A DNA stretch of 64,000 bases from Bin55 sp028819195 (lineage in GTDB: Bacteria > Pseudomonadota > Gammaproteobacteria > Pseudomonadales > Azotimanducaceae): assembly GCA_028819195.1 (NCBI GenBank), contig JAPPMF010000009.1, forward strand, positions 62,001 through 126,000, in the 5' to 3' direction. The notes beneath the pieces are model-generated. The model saw nothing but the letters and a program-made list of their open reading frames with translations. It searched no databases and was not told the origin of the DNA. The translations under genes were made by a program, and so were the position numbers. Shown here in pieces: positions 18,064 through 27,293 of the stretch (position 1 is its first letter; every line of letters begins with the position of its first letter).

Positions 18064-19482
18064 TTGAATAAAACTGCAACGAAATTTTTATATCTCTTGG
18101 CGGCGAGTTTGACGACATTGATAATTTTCGTCGTTGCTGTTGTAGTACTTCGAACACCATCGACACCACCGGAAACGAACGAGGATACCACTTTGAGCGC
18201 CATTCCACAAGCCATGCACACAGTATCAATGGATCAGGTTGAACCTCCATTCATCGAACAGTATGCATCGGCGCATCATGACTTGACGATCGAAGACTTA
18301 ATTGAAGAATGTCCCGAACCCTTTGTATGGGGTTACGATGGCTTTGGAGTACTTTCTAATCAATGCGTCTCAATGCTTGAACCCTTCTTCATCGACCTAC
18401 CCTATATACCACAAGATGGTTTTCAATGGTTAAGTTTTCCTGATCGCATAACCTATCGTCGAATATTAGAAGACCCGCTGAAAGATCGAGAGCTCGTCTT
18501 CGACGCTTTGTCGCGAGCAGAATGTCGTTTCGAAGACGGCGAGGTTGTTCGACCCGATTTACGAGAATCCTGTCACGCGGAATCGTTCTATGTTTACTCG
18601 TCGTTCATACACGTATGTGATTGGTATCAAGACAGTCGTAACCTTCGTGATAATTACGATCTGTACGATTCTGGAGACGTGAATCATCCTACGGCTCAGC
18701 TGTGGGAAAGACATATCAAGGAAATTGCGACTGGAGCCGATGGCAATTTGAATACGGCTCAATATTCTCGTTTAAAGCAAGATGTCTGGCACACGGCATT
18801 AGCCACTCATTGGTACCGTCGTAAGTGCAAGGAGTACGATCTGTCATCCATTGTATTAGGTTCTGACAAGCAAGATTTGGAATATCTCAATCTTTTATCG
18901 TCGATTGCTACGCGTCTTGGAATCTATCCAGAAATCGGAGGCGAACATAGTGGTGGAAATTTTGATCCCAATGTGTACCACGTTTTTAGCGTTATTGCGG
19001 CTTATTTTGGCGACTATTCAGCAAGTCTATTGTATCCTCAACGGCGAGTGGGAAGTAGTTTGTGGTCGGGTATTTTTGTCGATTCCACATTAGTCTCGGC
19101 AACCCGAGAATTACATCCTTGGATGGAACACTTTTCTGACACAACCAACCTTTCAACCTACGGAACCCTAGGGGGGGATTTACCGAACCATGGAGCTATA
19201 TGGGGGGATTTAGAATACAACAAGGACTTTGTTCATTTTGTCGACGGTAGTATCAAAGGACTGTTGGCATTAGATGAAGCCGGTGTGGAGTATGACTTCG
19301 CTGCACTGGTGGATCACCTTTGTCGTAGACTCACCAAACACGAAAAAGATGAGAGTAATCGAGATTTAAGCTGTCAAGTAGCGGTGGATGAACTAAACGC
19401 TGAAAAAAATGTGAGTTTCCAGAAAGGATTGAAACTTGATGAGTTTAAAAAAATTGCTCTGGAATTAGGGGTTTGGAATTAA
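18064..19482 (+). CDS. Unrecognised membrane-anchored or secreted protein, 472 residues
   Basis: I do not recognise this protein. The start is taken as TTG 18064 because it gives a clean N-terminal signal anchor: NKTATK, then about 22 hydrophobic residues (LYLLAASLTTLIIFVVAVVVL), then a Thr/Pro-rich stretch; an ATG start further in would lose this. The remaining 440 residues should be periplasmic and are soluble, acidic, rich in Asp, Tyr and Trp, with scattered Cys (EECPE, RKCKEYD, ESCHAESFYVY, HVCDWY, LCRRL). A His/Gly-rich central part (EIGGEHSGGNFDPNVYHVF) could be a metal or active site. It is placed between TRAP permeases and the TRAP binding protein but on the permease strand, so a role linked to that transporter is possible. 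No ribosome-binding site is obvious. Confidence 0.6.
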   Translation: MNKTATKFLYLLAASLTTLIIFVVAVVVLRTPSTPPETNEDTTLSAIPQAMHTVSMDQVEPPFIEQYASAHHDLTIEDLIEECPEPFVWGYDGFGVLSNQCVSMLEPFFIDLPYIPQDGFQWLSFPDRITYRRILEDPLKDRELVFDALSRAECRFEDGEVVRPDLRESCHAESFYVYSSFIHVCDWYQDSRNLRDNYDLYDSGDVNHPTAQLWERHIKEIATGADGNLNTAQYSRLKQDVWHTALATHWYRRKCKEYDLSSIVLGSDKQDLEYLNLLSSIATRLGIYPEIGGEHSGGNFDPNVYHVFSVIAAYFGDYSASLLYPQRRVGSSLWSGIFVDSTLVSATRELHPWMEHFSDTTNLSTYGTLGGDLPNHGAIWGDLEYNKDFVHFVDGSIKGLLALDEAGVEYDFAALVDHLCRRLTKHEKDESNRDLSCQVAVDELNAEKNVSFQKGLKLDEFKKIALELGVWN

Positions 19483-19494
19483 CCCAATTCCAAA
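19472..19494. terminator. Hairpin between convergent genes
   Basis: A perfect 9-bp stem (TTTGGAATT, loop AACCC, AATTCCAAA) spans the stop codon of the preceding plus-strand gene and lies 10 nt from the stop of the convergent TRAP lipoprotein. It is AT-rich and lacks a clean T-run, so termination would be weak. Confidence 0.4.
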
Positions 19495-19503
19495 TTGACC
19501 AAA

Positions 19504-20616
19504 TTATTTCCGCGCTTTGAAATACGCTTCTTCGGAAATCGCACTCCATTGACGGACGTCGTGATGAAATTGTTTGTAGGATTCAACGATTCGCTTCGAT
19601 AGAGGGTTATTGGCCGCAACCTCGTCCAAAACTTCCGCTGAAATCTCACGCAGACGATCAACCACTTCGTCCGGTAGTGGACGTAATTCGACACCATGTT
19701 CGTTCAACAACGTCTGCAACGCCGCGTTATTGCGAGCAGTAAATTCATTCAGCATATCTTGATTAATCGCTGTTGCAGCAACTTCGACGATCTTCTGTAG
19801 ATCAGTAGGTAACTGTTCGAACGCTGACTTATTGATGATCAGTTCTATTGCGGCATTGGGTTCGTGCCAACCAGGATAGTAATAGTACTTCGCAATCTGA
19901 TGCAACCCAAGGGTTAAATCGTTATACGGACCAACCCATTCAGTTGCATCGATAACTCCGGTTTGTAATGAGGTGAAAATCTCGACGGCAGGCAAAAGTT
20001 GTGGTGCCGCGCCGGCACGTTTCATCACTTCAGCACCTAAACCAGGGATACGCATTTTTAGTCCCTTCAAATCTTCAAGAGAGTTAATTTCGACATTGAA
20101 CCATCCGGCCATTTGAACTCCTGAGTTACCACACACAAATGGAATGAGATCAAAAGGTTCGTAGAGTTCTCGCCAGAGTTCTAGTCCACCTCCGTACGAC
20201 AACCAGGCATTCATTTCTTGTGCGTTCATGCCAAAGGGTACCGTCGTGAACAATGCTGCTGCAGGTGCTTTTCCCGTCCAATAGTAAGCGGCACCATGAC
20301 CCATTTCGGCAGCCCCTGAAGACACCGAATCAAAGACTTCCATCGCCCCGACTAATTCACCTGCAGCGTAAACTTTAACATTGAGTCGATCATCCGACAT
20401 GGTTTCCACCATCGACGCAAATCGTTCGGGTGCGACCCCCAAAGCCGGCAGATTTTTTGGCCAAGTAGTAACCATCTTCCATGAATACGTTTTGGTACGG
20501 TCGTTAGCTGTACTCGTTGAATCTTCATTGTTCGCGGAACAACCCAAAAACATTCCGACTACGACTATACCGAACAAACAACACAATACTTGTACGACGT
20601 TTCGTTTAATTCTCAT
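19504..20616 (-). CDS. dctP: TRAP transporter substrate-binding lipoprotein (DctP/TakP type)
   Basis: The start is the ATG at 20616, which has an AGGGTAGG ribosome-binding site and gives a compact lipoprotein signal MRIKRN, hydrophobic core and a lipobox-like FLGC; the GTG at 20646 would add 10 residues. The 370-residue protein is a DctP-family periplasmic receptor: TWPKNLPALG at the N-terminus, AAYYWTGKAPAAALFTTVPFGM, GNSGVQMAGWF, LKGLKMRIPGLGAEV with the conserved carboxylate-binding arginine, EWVGPYNDL and YYYPGWHEPN. These resemble TakP-like receptors for 2-oxo acids. It lies 38 nt after uvrD on the same strand, yet presumably serves DctQM 1.6 kb away. A lipid anchor on a TRAP receptor is uncommon in gammaproteobacteria. 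Confidence 0.88.
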   Translation of the reverse strand: MRIKRNVVQVLCCLFGIVVVGMFLGCSANNEDSTSTANDRTKTYSWKMVTTWPKNLPALGVAPERFASMVETMSDDRLNVKVYAAGELVGAMEVFDSVSSGAAEMGHGAAYYWTGKAPAAALFTTVPFGMNAQEMNAWLSYGGGLELWRELYEPFDLIPFVCGNSGVQMAGWFNVEINSLEDLKGLKMRIPGLGAEVMKRAGAAPQLLPAVEIFTSLQTGVIDATEWVGPYNDLTLGLHQIAKYYYYPGWHEPNAAIELIINKSAFEQLPTDLQKIVEVAATAINQDMLNEFTARNNAALQTLLNEHGVELRPLPDEVVDRLREISAEVLDEVAANNPLSKRIVESYKQFHHDVRQWSAISEEAYFKARK

Positions 20617-20654
20617 ATAGCCTACCCTAGATATACCGGCAAACACGATCTATT

Positions 20655-22904
20655 TCAGTGATTGATGAAAGTTAGAAAATCGGTGTCCGCCAAAAACCAA
20701 CTTGTTTTGCCGTTGGAAAATTTCACTTGTAGTTTGCGCGAGGCGCCATCGCCTTGTTCGGCAACGACAACTCCGTCGCCAAACATCGAATGTTGTACTC
20801 GTTCGTGTTTGTGGTGGTTTACTTCTTCGCTTGCTGCAGGTTCACTCGTACGTATCGGCGGACTCTTAGTCGAAAATCGCGGCACCAATGTATCGTCTTT
20901 ATAAGTCAGATGGATGCAGTGATCTTTAGATATTTCATTGAGAAATCGCGAATGACCTTGCAGCGCTAAACTCTTCCCGAAAGACGTTCTGGAATTGGCA
21001 AATGTCATTGTAAGTTGCTTCATGGCGCGGGTGATTCCGACGTAAGCCAAGCGGCGTTCTTCTTCGACGCTCGCCACACTAAAACTAGACGCGTGATGGG
21101 GGAATAAACCTTCTTCCATCCCGACCATCACAACACAGGGAAACTCCAAACCCTTACCTGCGTGTACGGTCATTAGATTAATCGCTTCTGTATCGGAACC
21201 TTGTTGTTCTCTCGAATCTAATGCAACTAAGTCTAAAAAGGCAGTGAGTGCACAAGCTTCTTCTTTGGTAGCATTGGGATTCTCGACTGCTAAACGGTCT
21301 TTGTGAGATTGCTCGAACTGTTCCGCTGCAAGGACAAGTTCCTTTAAGTTCTCTTGGCGCGATCGACCAGTCTCCCCTTTATCTTTCCCATAGTACTCAA
21401 AGAGCCCAGATTCGTAAACCGCAGCAGTAGCAAGTTCTCGCAGCGTTAACTTGTCGCGACGTTGGTTAAAGTTGGAAATGTAATGAGAAAATGTATTTAA
21501 GGATCTTTTGGCTTTGGGTAATACTTGTGGATCGTCTTTAGCAATTGCCGCGGCATCCCACATCGATAAGTTTTGCCCCTTACTCAGTTCCAATATGCGG
21601 TCCATGGCGGTTTGTCCTACGCCGCGAGGTGGAACATTTACAACTCGCAAAAATGCGATGTCTGCTTGAGAGTCTTGAAATAGTCGTAAATAACTCAGTG
21701 CAAAACGAATTTCGGCGCGCTCAAAAAAACGCAAGCCTCCGTGTATGCGGTAGGGTAGTCCGACCTGATTAAACTCTTGTTCCAATACTCGAGCTTGCCA
21801 GTTGTTTCGATAGAGAATTGCTATATCCGCGGGACGATAGATTTCGTAACGAATCCATCTATAACATTCTTCGGCGACAAATTGCGCTTCGGCGAACTCG
21901 TTGATCATTGCAACGACGCGGATTTTGTCTCCCTCGTTACTTTCGGTCCACAACGATTTTCCAAGTCTTGCTTTATTGTGTTTGATAACCGAGTTTGCAG
22001 CATTCAAAATGTTCTCGGTTGATCGATAGTTTCGTTCTAGCGAAACAGTTCGTACATTCTCAAATGTCTGTTGAAACTTGTACATATTTGAAACTTGTGC
22101 ACCGCGCCAAGAATAGATAGACTGATCGTCGTCGCCGACCGCAAATACATAGTTTTCCTGTCCCGCAAGTATTTTCAACCAAGCGAATTGGACATCGTTG
22201 GTGTCCTGAAATTCATCAACGAGAATGTGCCTAAACCGCTCTCTGTACCGATCGAGTATTCCTTGATTGTTCAACCACAACTCATGTGCCCGAAGCAATA
22301 ACTCCGCAAAATCCACGAGCGATTCTTTGTTACAGAGAGTCTCATATTGCTCGTAGAGTCTATGGTAATAGCCAGGTGAATTGCCAAGAGTGTCAATATG
22401 TTTCGAACGAAGACCTTGATCTTTCCAACGATTGAATTGATTCGCAATGTCTCGAAGTTCGGTATTGTTTGGCGTTTCTTTTTCGTCTGGGAATAGTTGT
22501 TTGATCACTCGAATCTGATCTGTTTGATCAAGTATCTCGAAGTTTTGCTTTAACCCGGCTTCGCGATAGTGCGTTCGCAGTAACCGATTCGCAATGCCAT
22601 GGAAGGTGCCGATCCACATGTTTTGAATTGGATGGTTGAGAATGTTTTGGGCGCGAGTTTTCATTTCAGAAGCGGCTTTATTAGTAAAAGTAACCGCTAA
22701 GATTTCGAGTGGTGAGACCGCTTGAGTTTGGATTAGCCAGGCGATACGGTGGATGAGGACTCGTGTCTTGCCAGAGCCGGCGCCCGCAAGAATGAGTAAG
22801 TTTTGTGCAGGCGCACTAACAGCCTCTCGTTGAGCCGTGTTTAGTTGATCTAGCACCAAGTTTGCTGGCGAATCGATACTAAGAGAAGGATTAGTCGTTG
22901 TCAA
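20655..22904 (-). CDS. uvrD: DNA helicase II (UvrD)
   Basis: UvrD is the 3'-5' superfamily 1 helicase of nucleotide-excision and mismatch repair. The 749-residue product carries all motifs: LNTAQREAV (Q motif), Walker A GAGSGKT at residues 41-47, TFTNKAASEM (Ia), DEFQDTN starting at Asp230 (II), GDDDQSIYSWRGA (III), ERNYRST (IV), LMTVHAGKGLEFPCVVMVGMEEGLFPH (V) and EEERRLAYVGITRA (VI). The C-terminus has a Tudor-like fold typical of UvrD/PcrA (HSMFGDGVVVAEQGDG... KTSWFL) which binds partners such as RNA polymerase. It is transcribed towards the TRAP lipoprotein gene. Confidence 0.95.
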   Translation of the reverse strand: MTTTNPSLSIDSPANLVLDQLNTAQREAVSAPAQNLLILAGAGSGKTRVLIHRIAWLIQTQAVSPLEILAVTFTNKAASEMKTRAQNILNHPIQNMWIGTFHGIANRLLRTHYREAGLKQNFEILDQTDQIRVIKQLFPDEKETPNNTELRDIANQFNRWKDQGLRSKHIDTLGNSPGYYHRLYEQYETLCNKESLVDFAELLLRAHELWLNNQGILDRYRERFRHILVDEFQDTNDVQFAWLKILAGQENYVFAVGDDDQSIYSWRGAQVSNMYKFQQTFENVRTVSLERNYRSTENILNAANSVIKHNKARLGKSLWTESNEGDKIRVVAMINEFAEAQFVAEECYRWIRYEIYRPADIAILYRNNWQARVLEQEFNQVGLPYRIHGGLRFFERAEIRFALSYLRLFQDSQADIAFLRVVNVPPRGVGQTAMDRILELSKGQNLSMWDAAAIAKDDPQVLPKAKRSLNTFSHYISNFNQRRDKLTLRELATAAVYESGLFEYYGKDKGETGRSRQENLKELVLAAEQFEQSHKDRLAVENPNATKEEACALTAFLDLVALDSREQQGSDTEAINLMTVHAGKGLEFPCVVMVGMEEGLFPHHASSFSVASVEEERRLAYVGITRAMKQLTMTFANSRTSFGKSLALQGHSRFLNEISKDHCIHLTYKDDTLVPRFSTKSPPIRTSEPAASEEVNHHKHERVQHSMFGDGVVVAEQGDGASRKLQVKFSNGKTSWFLADTDFLTFINH

Positions 22905-23645
22905 AAATCAACTCGATAATTGCAATAGATGATCAATGGTCCCTCATATAAATTACGTATGCAAATCTCTGAAAGTTGGTGCCAACGTTACAACTCCGTT
23001 TTCTCCGCGACTATTTTTCTTCAATATTGGATTAGAATTGAACCGAAAACGAAGAAATTTCGTTAATGGTTTCGTAACCAATAAATAGATTTTACTTGAG
23101 ATGCAAACAAATTACGAATAAGAGTCTGTGCTCGCACTACACACATTCAGTAACCGCATCTGATATCGACTCATTGTTCGGTTTTCACACCGATCATTTA
23201 ATAGGTGCTGGCGAAGTGATTAAGATTCGTCGATAGATAGCCGCGTTTGTCCAATTCCCTGAGAGCAACTTCGATGTAGGAATCACTGATTACTTTCCAA
23301 TCGACTCAATCTCAACTCCTTCCTCAAATCTGCAACCAGCAAGTAGCAACGAGGAAAGCTATGGGGACGTTTTTCAGACAATTCCCTGTAACTACAACAT
23401 TGGATGGATCACGAATTGAATTGGTTGATGGTTTAGTTTATTTTCAAAGGTGCAACACACTCAATTTGGTCCACTAGAATAGCGTGCTTACTCCGACCAT
23501 GGAATCTTGGGCTAGTGTAGCCACGTACCAACGTCGAACACGGAACATGTTGGATTGCGCTCAATTGGTCTGAACAGGATTGAAACCAACCTGCAGACGT
23601 TCGCATCTATAAAATGAGAGTGTATGTTGCCGGGAGGGGTATTGC
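22905..23645 (+). other. 741-nt intergenic region between uvrD and the thioredoxin-fold array
   Basis: No confident gene is present. A frame of 60 codons without a start (23237-23419, reading IAAFVQFPESNFD... to TGA) has protein-like composition and could be a decayed gene end, but I recognise nothing. Near the right edge a -10-like TATAAAAT (23608-23615) and a purine-rich ribosome-binding site GGGAGGGG (23632-23639) serve the first TlpA-type gene; no good -35 is spaced from it. This stretch forms the left boundary of the accessory array. Confidence 0.4.
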
Positions 23646-25232
23646 ATGAAGTTGTTGGTAGGCTTGATCGCACTTTTGAGCATAGCGTCAGTTCTTGAGG
23701 CCGCGGAGATCGATCCATCAGAGCGCTACACCGTAATCTGTGACTATATTGGTGTAGAACCCGATCCACGTTATCTTCCTGAGGATTTTGAGACCAATGA
23801 TGAACAATCTCTGAAGCTGGTCAACGCAACAGTTGTCATTTCAACTGAGACAGTCAACGAGCACGGCGAAACCCAATACGAGAAACTAGCTTCGAAGCAG
23901 TTGGAAAATGGTCGAGCCGTCCTAGAAGGTGAGACAAGCGATCCGATGATGGTGACGATTGCTATCGAGTCGGAGACGGAAACACTACTGTCCGCGAGGA
24001 CAGTCTTAGCTCCACGTGATGTGGTGTCAGTAGCCATACTAGACTATCGCGCTCAACTTTCGCGGAATAAGTTGGCCTTGATCGGCCGATCGCAATTGGC
24101 CGAAAATCCGGAGAAAAAGTTCACTATCGTCGGTAATCTTAGTTCGGTTGACTGGGATCTGTCCAAGACAACTGCTACCGTTAGTGTATATGGGCACGAT
24201 GAGACCATCAATTTTGGCACAGTACTGCTCAAAGAAGGCTGTTTTTTGATCGAAGGCGAGATTGTCGAGCCTACAGTTGTACACATCTCGATAAGCACGG
24301 GAGAGATGGGATATGGGGCTTCTACGAACGCAATAGTAGAGCCCAAGTCGGTGATTCGCGTGCTACCCGATGGTCCGGTTCATCATCAGTTGTTCACTAC
24401 GTCTGGAGCGGGAAAGCACTTACAACTGATTGAGAGCTGGTTGCAGAGCCTTGAATATCGCGACTTAGTGGACGCGTACACCGTTGCATTGGATGAACTG
24501 TACGCCGAAGTGAACACTAGACGGGAGATACTGAGCAGGAATGCGGATGCAACCTTCAAACGAATTGAAGAAACCGACCTCTACAAGCGAAAGGAGCAGT
24601 TGTGGGAACAATTGTGGACTCTCCGCCAAAATTCAAGGAACTCTATTGCGAAAACAGCCTCGGACCCATTCGATAGACTGCTAGCCTTGGAAATGGGTGC
24701 CTATTTCAGAAATGCATCCATTCAATTGCGCATCTACGATGAATTGGCACTTCTTTTAGATGAAGATCTAGTCGCCCGACGCGTCAAACCAGCTCGGGAC
24801 GCTTTATTCGACTTCCTGCAAAATGCAGCTAACAGAAGAAGCTTGGATGTGGGTGATAAAGCTCCCCATTTTGTGTTGCCAAACGTGGACGGGGAAGAGG
24901 TCGCACTTTCCGATGTGCTTGACGAGAACGAATTGATTCTGATTGACTTCTGGGCATCTTGGTGCGCACCGTGTATTGCCCAGTTTCCAATCTTGAAGGA
25001 ACTCTACGCCGAGTACAACGAGAATGGATTTGAGATTGTTACAATCTCCATTGATGACACTCTCGACGAGTGGAAGATGGCTTCCATCAAACAGGAACTA
25101 CCATGGCTAGATCTGGCGGCAATAGGTGGTTTTTCGGTGGATGTACCTCTGTCATATGGAATATTTTTTGTTCCCATGAACTATCTTCTTGATTCAAAAG
25201 GGGGTAGTCATTCAAAGGGACATCGAACCTGA
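23646..25232 (+). CDS. TlpA-type exported protein 1 (two N-terminal beta domains + thioredoxin fold), C-terminus frameshifted
   Basis: First member of the array (528 residues as written). A signal peptide (MKLLVGLIALLSIASVLEAAE) is followed by two tandem domains with the repeated pattern aromatic-T-I/V-x-G ... GR/GC-x-L-x-EGE-x-x-x-P-x-x-V-x-I, about residues 25-130 and 155-240, resembling DUF4369 of Bacteroidetes TlpA proteins. A helical stretch (about 255-400) leads to a TlpA domain with DFWASWCAPC (Cys440, Cys443), catalytic-type for periplasmic thiol-disulfide reductases. It lacks the acidic linker and GCEHV motif of its paralogues. At 25200-25204 there are five G residues where the paralogue at 33322-33325 has four; the extra base replaces the family C-terminus VVIQRDIEPDQLEELL (still readable to a TAG at 25288-25290) with a short aberrant tail. 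The thioredoxin core is kept, so partial function is possible. Confidence 0.82.
   Translation: MKLLVGLIALLSIASVLEAAEIDPSERYTVICDYIGVEPDPRYLPEDFETNDEQSLKLVNATVVISTETVNEHGETQYEKLASKQLENGRAVLEGETSDPMMVTIAIESETETLLSARTVLAPRDVVSVAILDYRAQLSRNKLALIGRSQLAENPEKKFTIVGNLSSVDWDLSKTTATVSVYGHDETINFGTVLLKEGCFLIEGEIVEPTVVHISISTGEMGYGASTNAIVEPKSVIRVLPDGPVHHQLFTTSGAGKHLQLIESWLQSLEYRDLVDAYTVALDELYAEVNTRREILSRNADATFKRIEETDLYKRKEQLWEQLWTLRQNSRNSIAKTASDPFDRLLALEMGAYFRNASIQLRIYDELALLLDEDLVARRVKPARDALFDFLQNAANRRSLDVGDKAPHFVLPNVDGEEVALSDVLDENELILIDFWASWCAPCIAQFPILKELYAEYNENGFEIVTISIDDTLDEWKMASIKQELPWLDLAAIGGFSVDVPLSYGIFFVPMNYLLDSKGGSHSKGHRT
24753..25203 (+). repeat. Direct repeat copy A, shared with 32875-33325
   Basis: This stretch aligns without gaps to 32875-33325 (constant offset 8122 nt). 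Bases 24783-24862 are identical to 32905-32984 over 80 nt; the rest differs at scattered, mostly synonymous positions. It covers the helical segment and the TlpA domain. Confidence 0.85.
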
Positions 25233-25442
25233 CCAGCTCGAGGAGCTTCTCTCAGCTCATCGCAAGACAAGCCGTAGACTTGGTTTGTAGCACGATACAG
25301 GTGCGATCGAGGATGCAACAGACGCTTGGTCTGGGATTTAGGGACTTCTCGTTGAGAGCACGCTTACTGTAACTAAGTGGGTTCGTGGCTCAGAAGGGCT
25401 TTGCAGCACGAGTTGACCTGCGCTAACTAACGGAGGAGACCA

Positions 25443-27260
25443 ATGACTCGAATTATTGGAATAGTTGGATTGATTTTCCTGACGTCTGCGCTAGTGGCTA
25501 GTGAAAGCATGCCAACGAATCAATTCACGATTGTCGGCCAATACATTTTGGATGACAAAGTGATATTGGAAGACTCTGCTAGAAACGAAAACGTGGAAGT
25601 GAAAGTTATCGTCTATAGCAAATCACGAGATGGTTCCGACACAGCAAAAGAAGCAGTGCTTGTAGTTGAATCTTTTGTCGAAGGGAGCGTTGTTCTCTCG
25701 GGGGAAATCGGCGAACCTACTGAGGTGCTTATTGCGGTACATTTGGATCACGACCGGGAATTGACCACAAATGCGCTCATTGTTCCTGGTGGCGAGTCAG
25801 TTTCGTTCGCAGTGATTGACCGCAACGATTCCGAGTTGGATCAATTGCTACTAGTTGGTTCCTCTAGGCGTGCTATTGATCCGACAAAGAAATTTTCGAT
25901 TTCTCGAGAGTACCAGTCTAAGGGCAGAGGAACGAATGAGTCAATTCGTTGGGTAACGGTTACCTCTGAAGAATTCGGAGCTGACGGGACTCCACGGCAA
26001 ATTGAGTTTGGCACCGTAATGATTGAGGATGGGAAGTATCTGATCGAGGCCGACGTGGATGAGCCTAGAGTGGCGCAAATTAGTGGGTACCGAGGATCCG
26101 ATAGCGAATACCCTATCTCCGGCACCTATGTAGTTATCGAGCCTGGTGCAAAGATTAGCTTTGGACAACATGGACCAGGAGACGGATTCACATTTCCAAC
26201 TGCCGAATCAGGAAGACATGCCAAGCTTCTCGATAGTTGGCGCACCAGCGACGAATATCTGAACACGCTTCATGCCTACTACGAAGCACAAGACAAACAT
26301 TTTGCTGAGAGGGACCCGCATGAAGTGATTTCAGAACAGAACAAGTCTGAGAATTCAGAAGAATCAGAAAGCCAAACCTCCACGGTGGAGGCTACAAATG
26401 TAGAAGAAAATTCCCTAAAAACAACAGAGCCAGCTCTAGCTACTGAGACTTGGCCAGCGGAAGGATGCGAACATGTGGTCTTGGAGGAAGTAATTCCCGG
26501 TTACAAGGGCCACGATCCGGACGCCCCAAGACCCGAGCCACGCTACGAGTACCAATTGATTTGGAAACGTGTCTCAGAAATACGGCGGGAGTCGTTGAGA
26601 GACTTCGCTTGGAATTCTGACGACCCTTTCGACTCGCTCGTTGCACTGGAACTTGGGAGAAAGTACTGGACGTGGAAGGACGTAGAACAGACTGCCATTC
26701 TGAGGTTGTACGACAAGCTCGCAACAGTCCATGGCGATGATGTCGTGGCTCGCAGGATTAAGCCGGCGCGCGACCAGCTTGCCGGTGGCTTGGATAGGCT
26801 TGCCAACAACAAGAGACTTGAACCAGGGCAGAAGGTACCCGGTTTCACGCTCGCCAATTTGAACGGCGAAAAGGTCTCGCTAAATGATGTTCTTGCAGGG
26901 AATCGGTTGGTGCTTGTTGATTTCTGGGCTTCATGGTGCGGACCTTGCATCGCAGCCTTCCCAACTCTCAAAGAGATGCACGAAAGCTATAGCGAACAGG
27001 GCTTCGAAATCGTAAGCATCTCCATAGACGATGTTTTCGAGGACTGGGCAGAAAGCTCTATAAGGTATGAACTTCCCTGGATAGATGTTGGAGAAATGAA
27101 AGGGTACGACGGAACTGCGGCAATCGACTACGGCGTTACATTCCTACCCAAGACCTACTTGATTGATTCGAATGGATGCATTCTTCAAAAGGATATTGAA
27201 CCTGAACAATATGAGGAATTTGTTACTGCTCGGTTTAGCCAAGACTCGACAGTCCAATAG
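25443..27260 (+). CDS. TlpA-type exported protein 2 (two beta domains, acidic linker, thioredoxin fold)
   Basis: Intact 605-residue member. Signal peptide MTRIIGIVGLIFLTSALVASE; first beta domain from about residue 28 (FTIVGQYI ... VVLSGEIGEPTEVLIAV), second from about 143 (KKFSISREY ... KYLIEADVDEPRVAQISG). A helical patch (SGRHAKLLDSWRTSDEYL) precedes an acidic Ser/Thr/Glu linker at about 295-335, ending in the shared motif GCEHV. The C-terminal TlpA domain holds DFWASWCGPC (Cys499, Cys502) and a cis-proline loop FLPKTYLID. TlpA/ResA proteins reduce disulfides or deliver electrons in the periplasm; this one is fused to substrate-like or docking domains. It has its own ribosome-binding site GGAGGAGA. 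The next paralogue begins 33 nt downstream, so they are co-transcribed. Confidence 0.85.
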   Translation: MTRIIGIVGLIFLTSALVASESMPTNQFTIVGQYILDDKVILEDSARNENVEVKVIVYSKSRDGSDTAKEAVLVVESFVEGSVVLSGEIGEPTEVLIAVHLDHDRELTTNALIVPGGESVSFAVIDRNDSELDQLLLVGSSRRAIDPTKKFSISREYQSKGRGTNESIRWVTVTSEEFGADGTPRQIEFGTVMIEDGKYLIEADVDEPRVAQISGYRGSDSEYPISGTYVVIEPGAKISFGQHGPGDGFTFPTAESGRHAKLLDSWRTSDEYLNTLHAYYEAQDKHFAERDPHEVISEQNKSENSEESESQTSTVEATNVEENSLKTTEPALATETWPAEGCEHVVLEEVIPGYKGHDPDAPRPEPRYEYQLIWKRVSEIRRESLRDFAWNSDDPFDSLVALELGRKYWTWKDVEQTAILRLYDKLATVHGDDVVARRIKPARDQLAGGLDRLANNKRLEPGQKVPGFTLANLNGEKVSLNDVLAGNRLVLVDFWASWCGPCIAAFPTLKEMHESYSEQGFEIVSISIDDVFEDWAESSIRYELPWIDVGEMKGYDGTAAIDYGVTFLPKTYLIDSNGCILQKDIEPEQYEEFVTARFSQDSTVQ

Positions 27261-27293
27261 TATTGAACCTCCACCACATTAAGAGTCTGAAAC

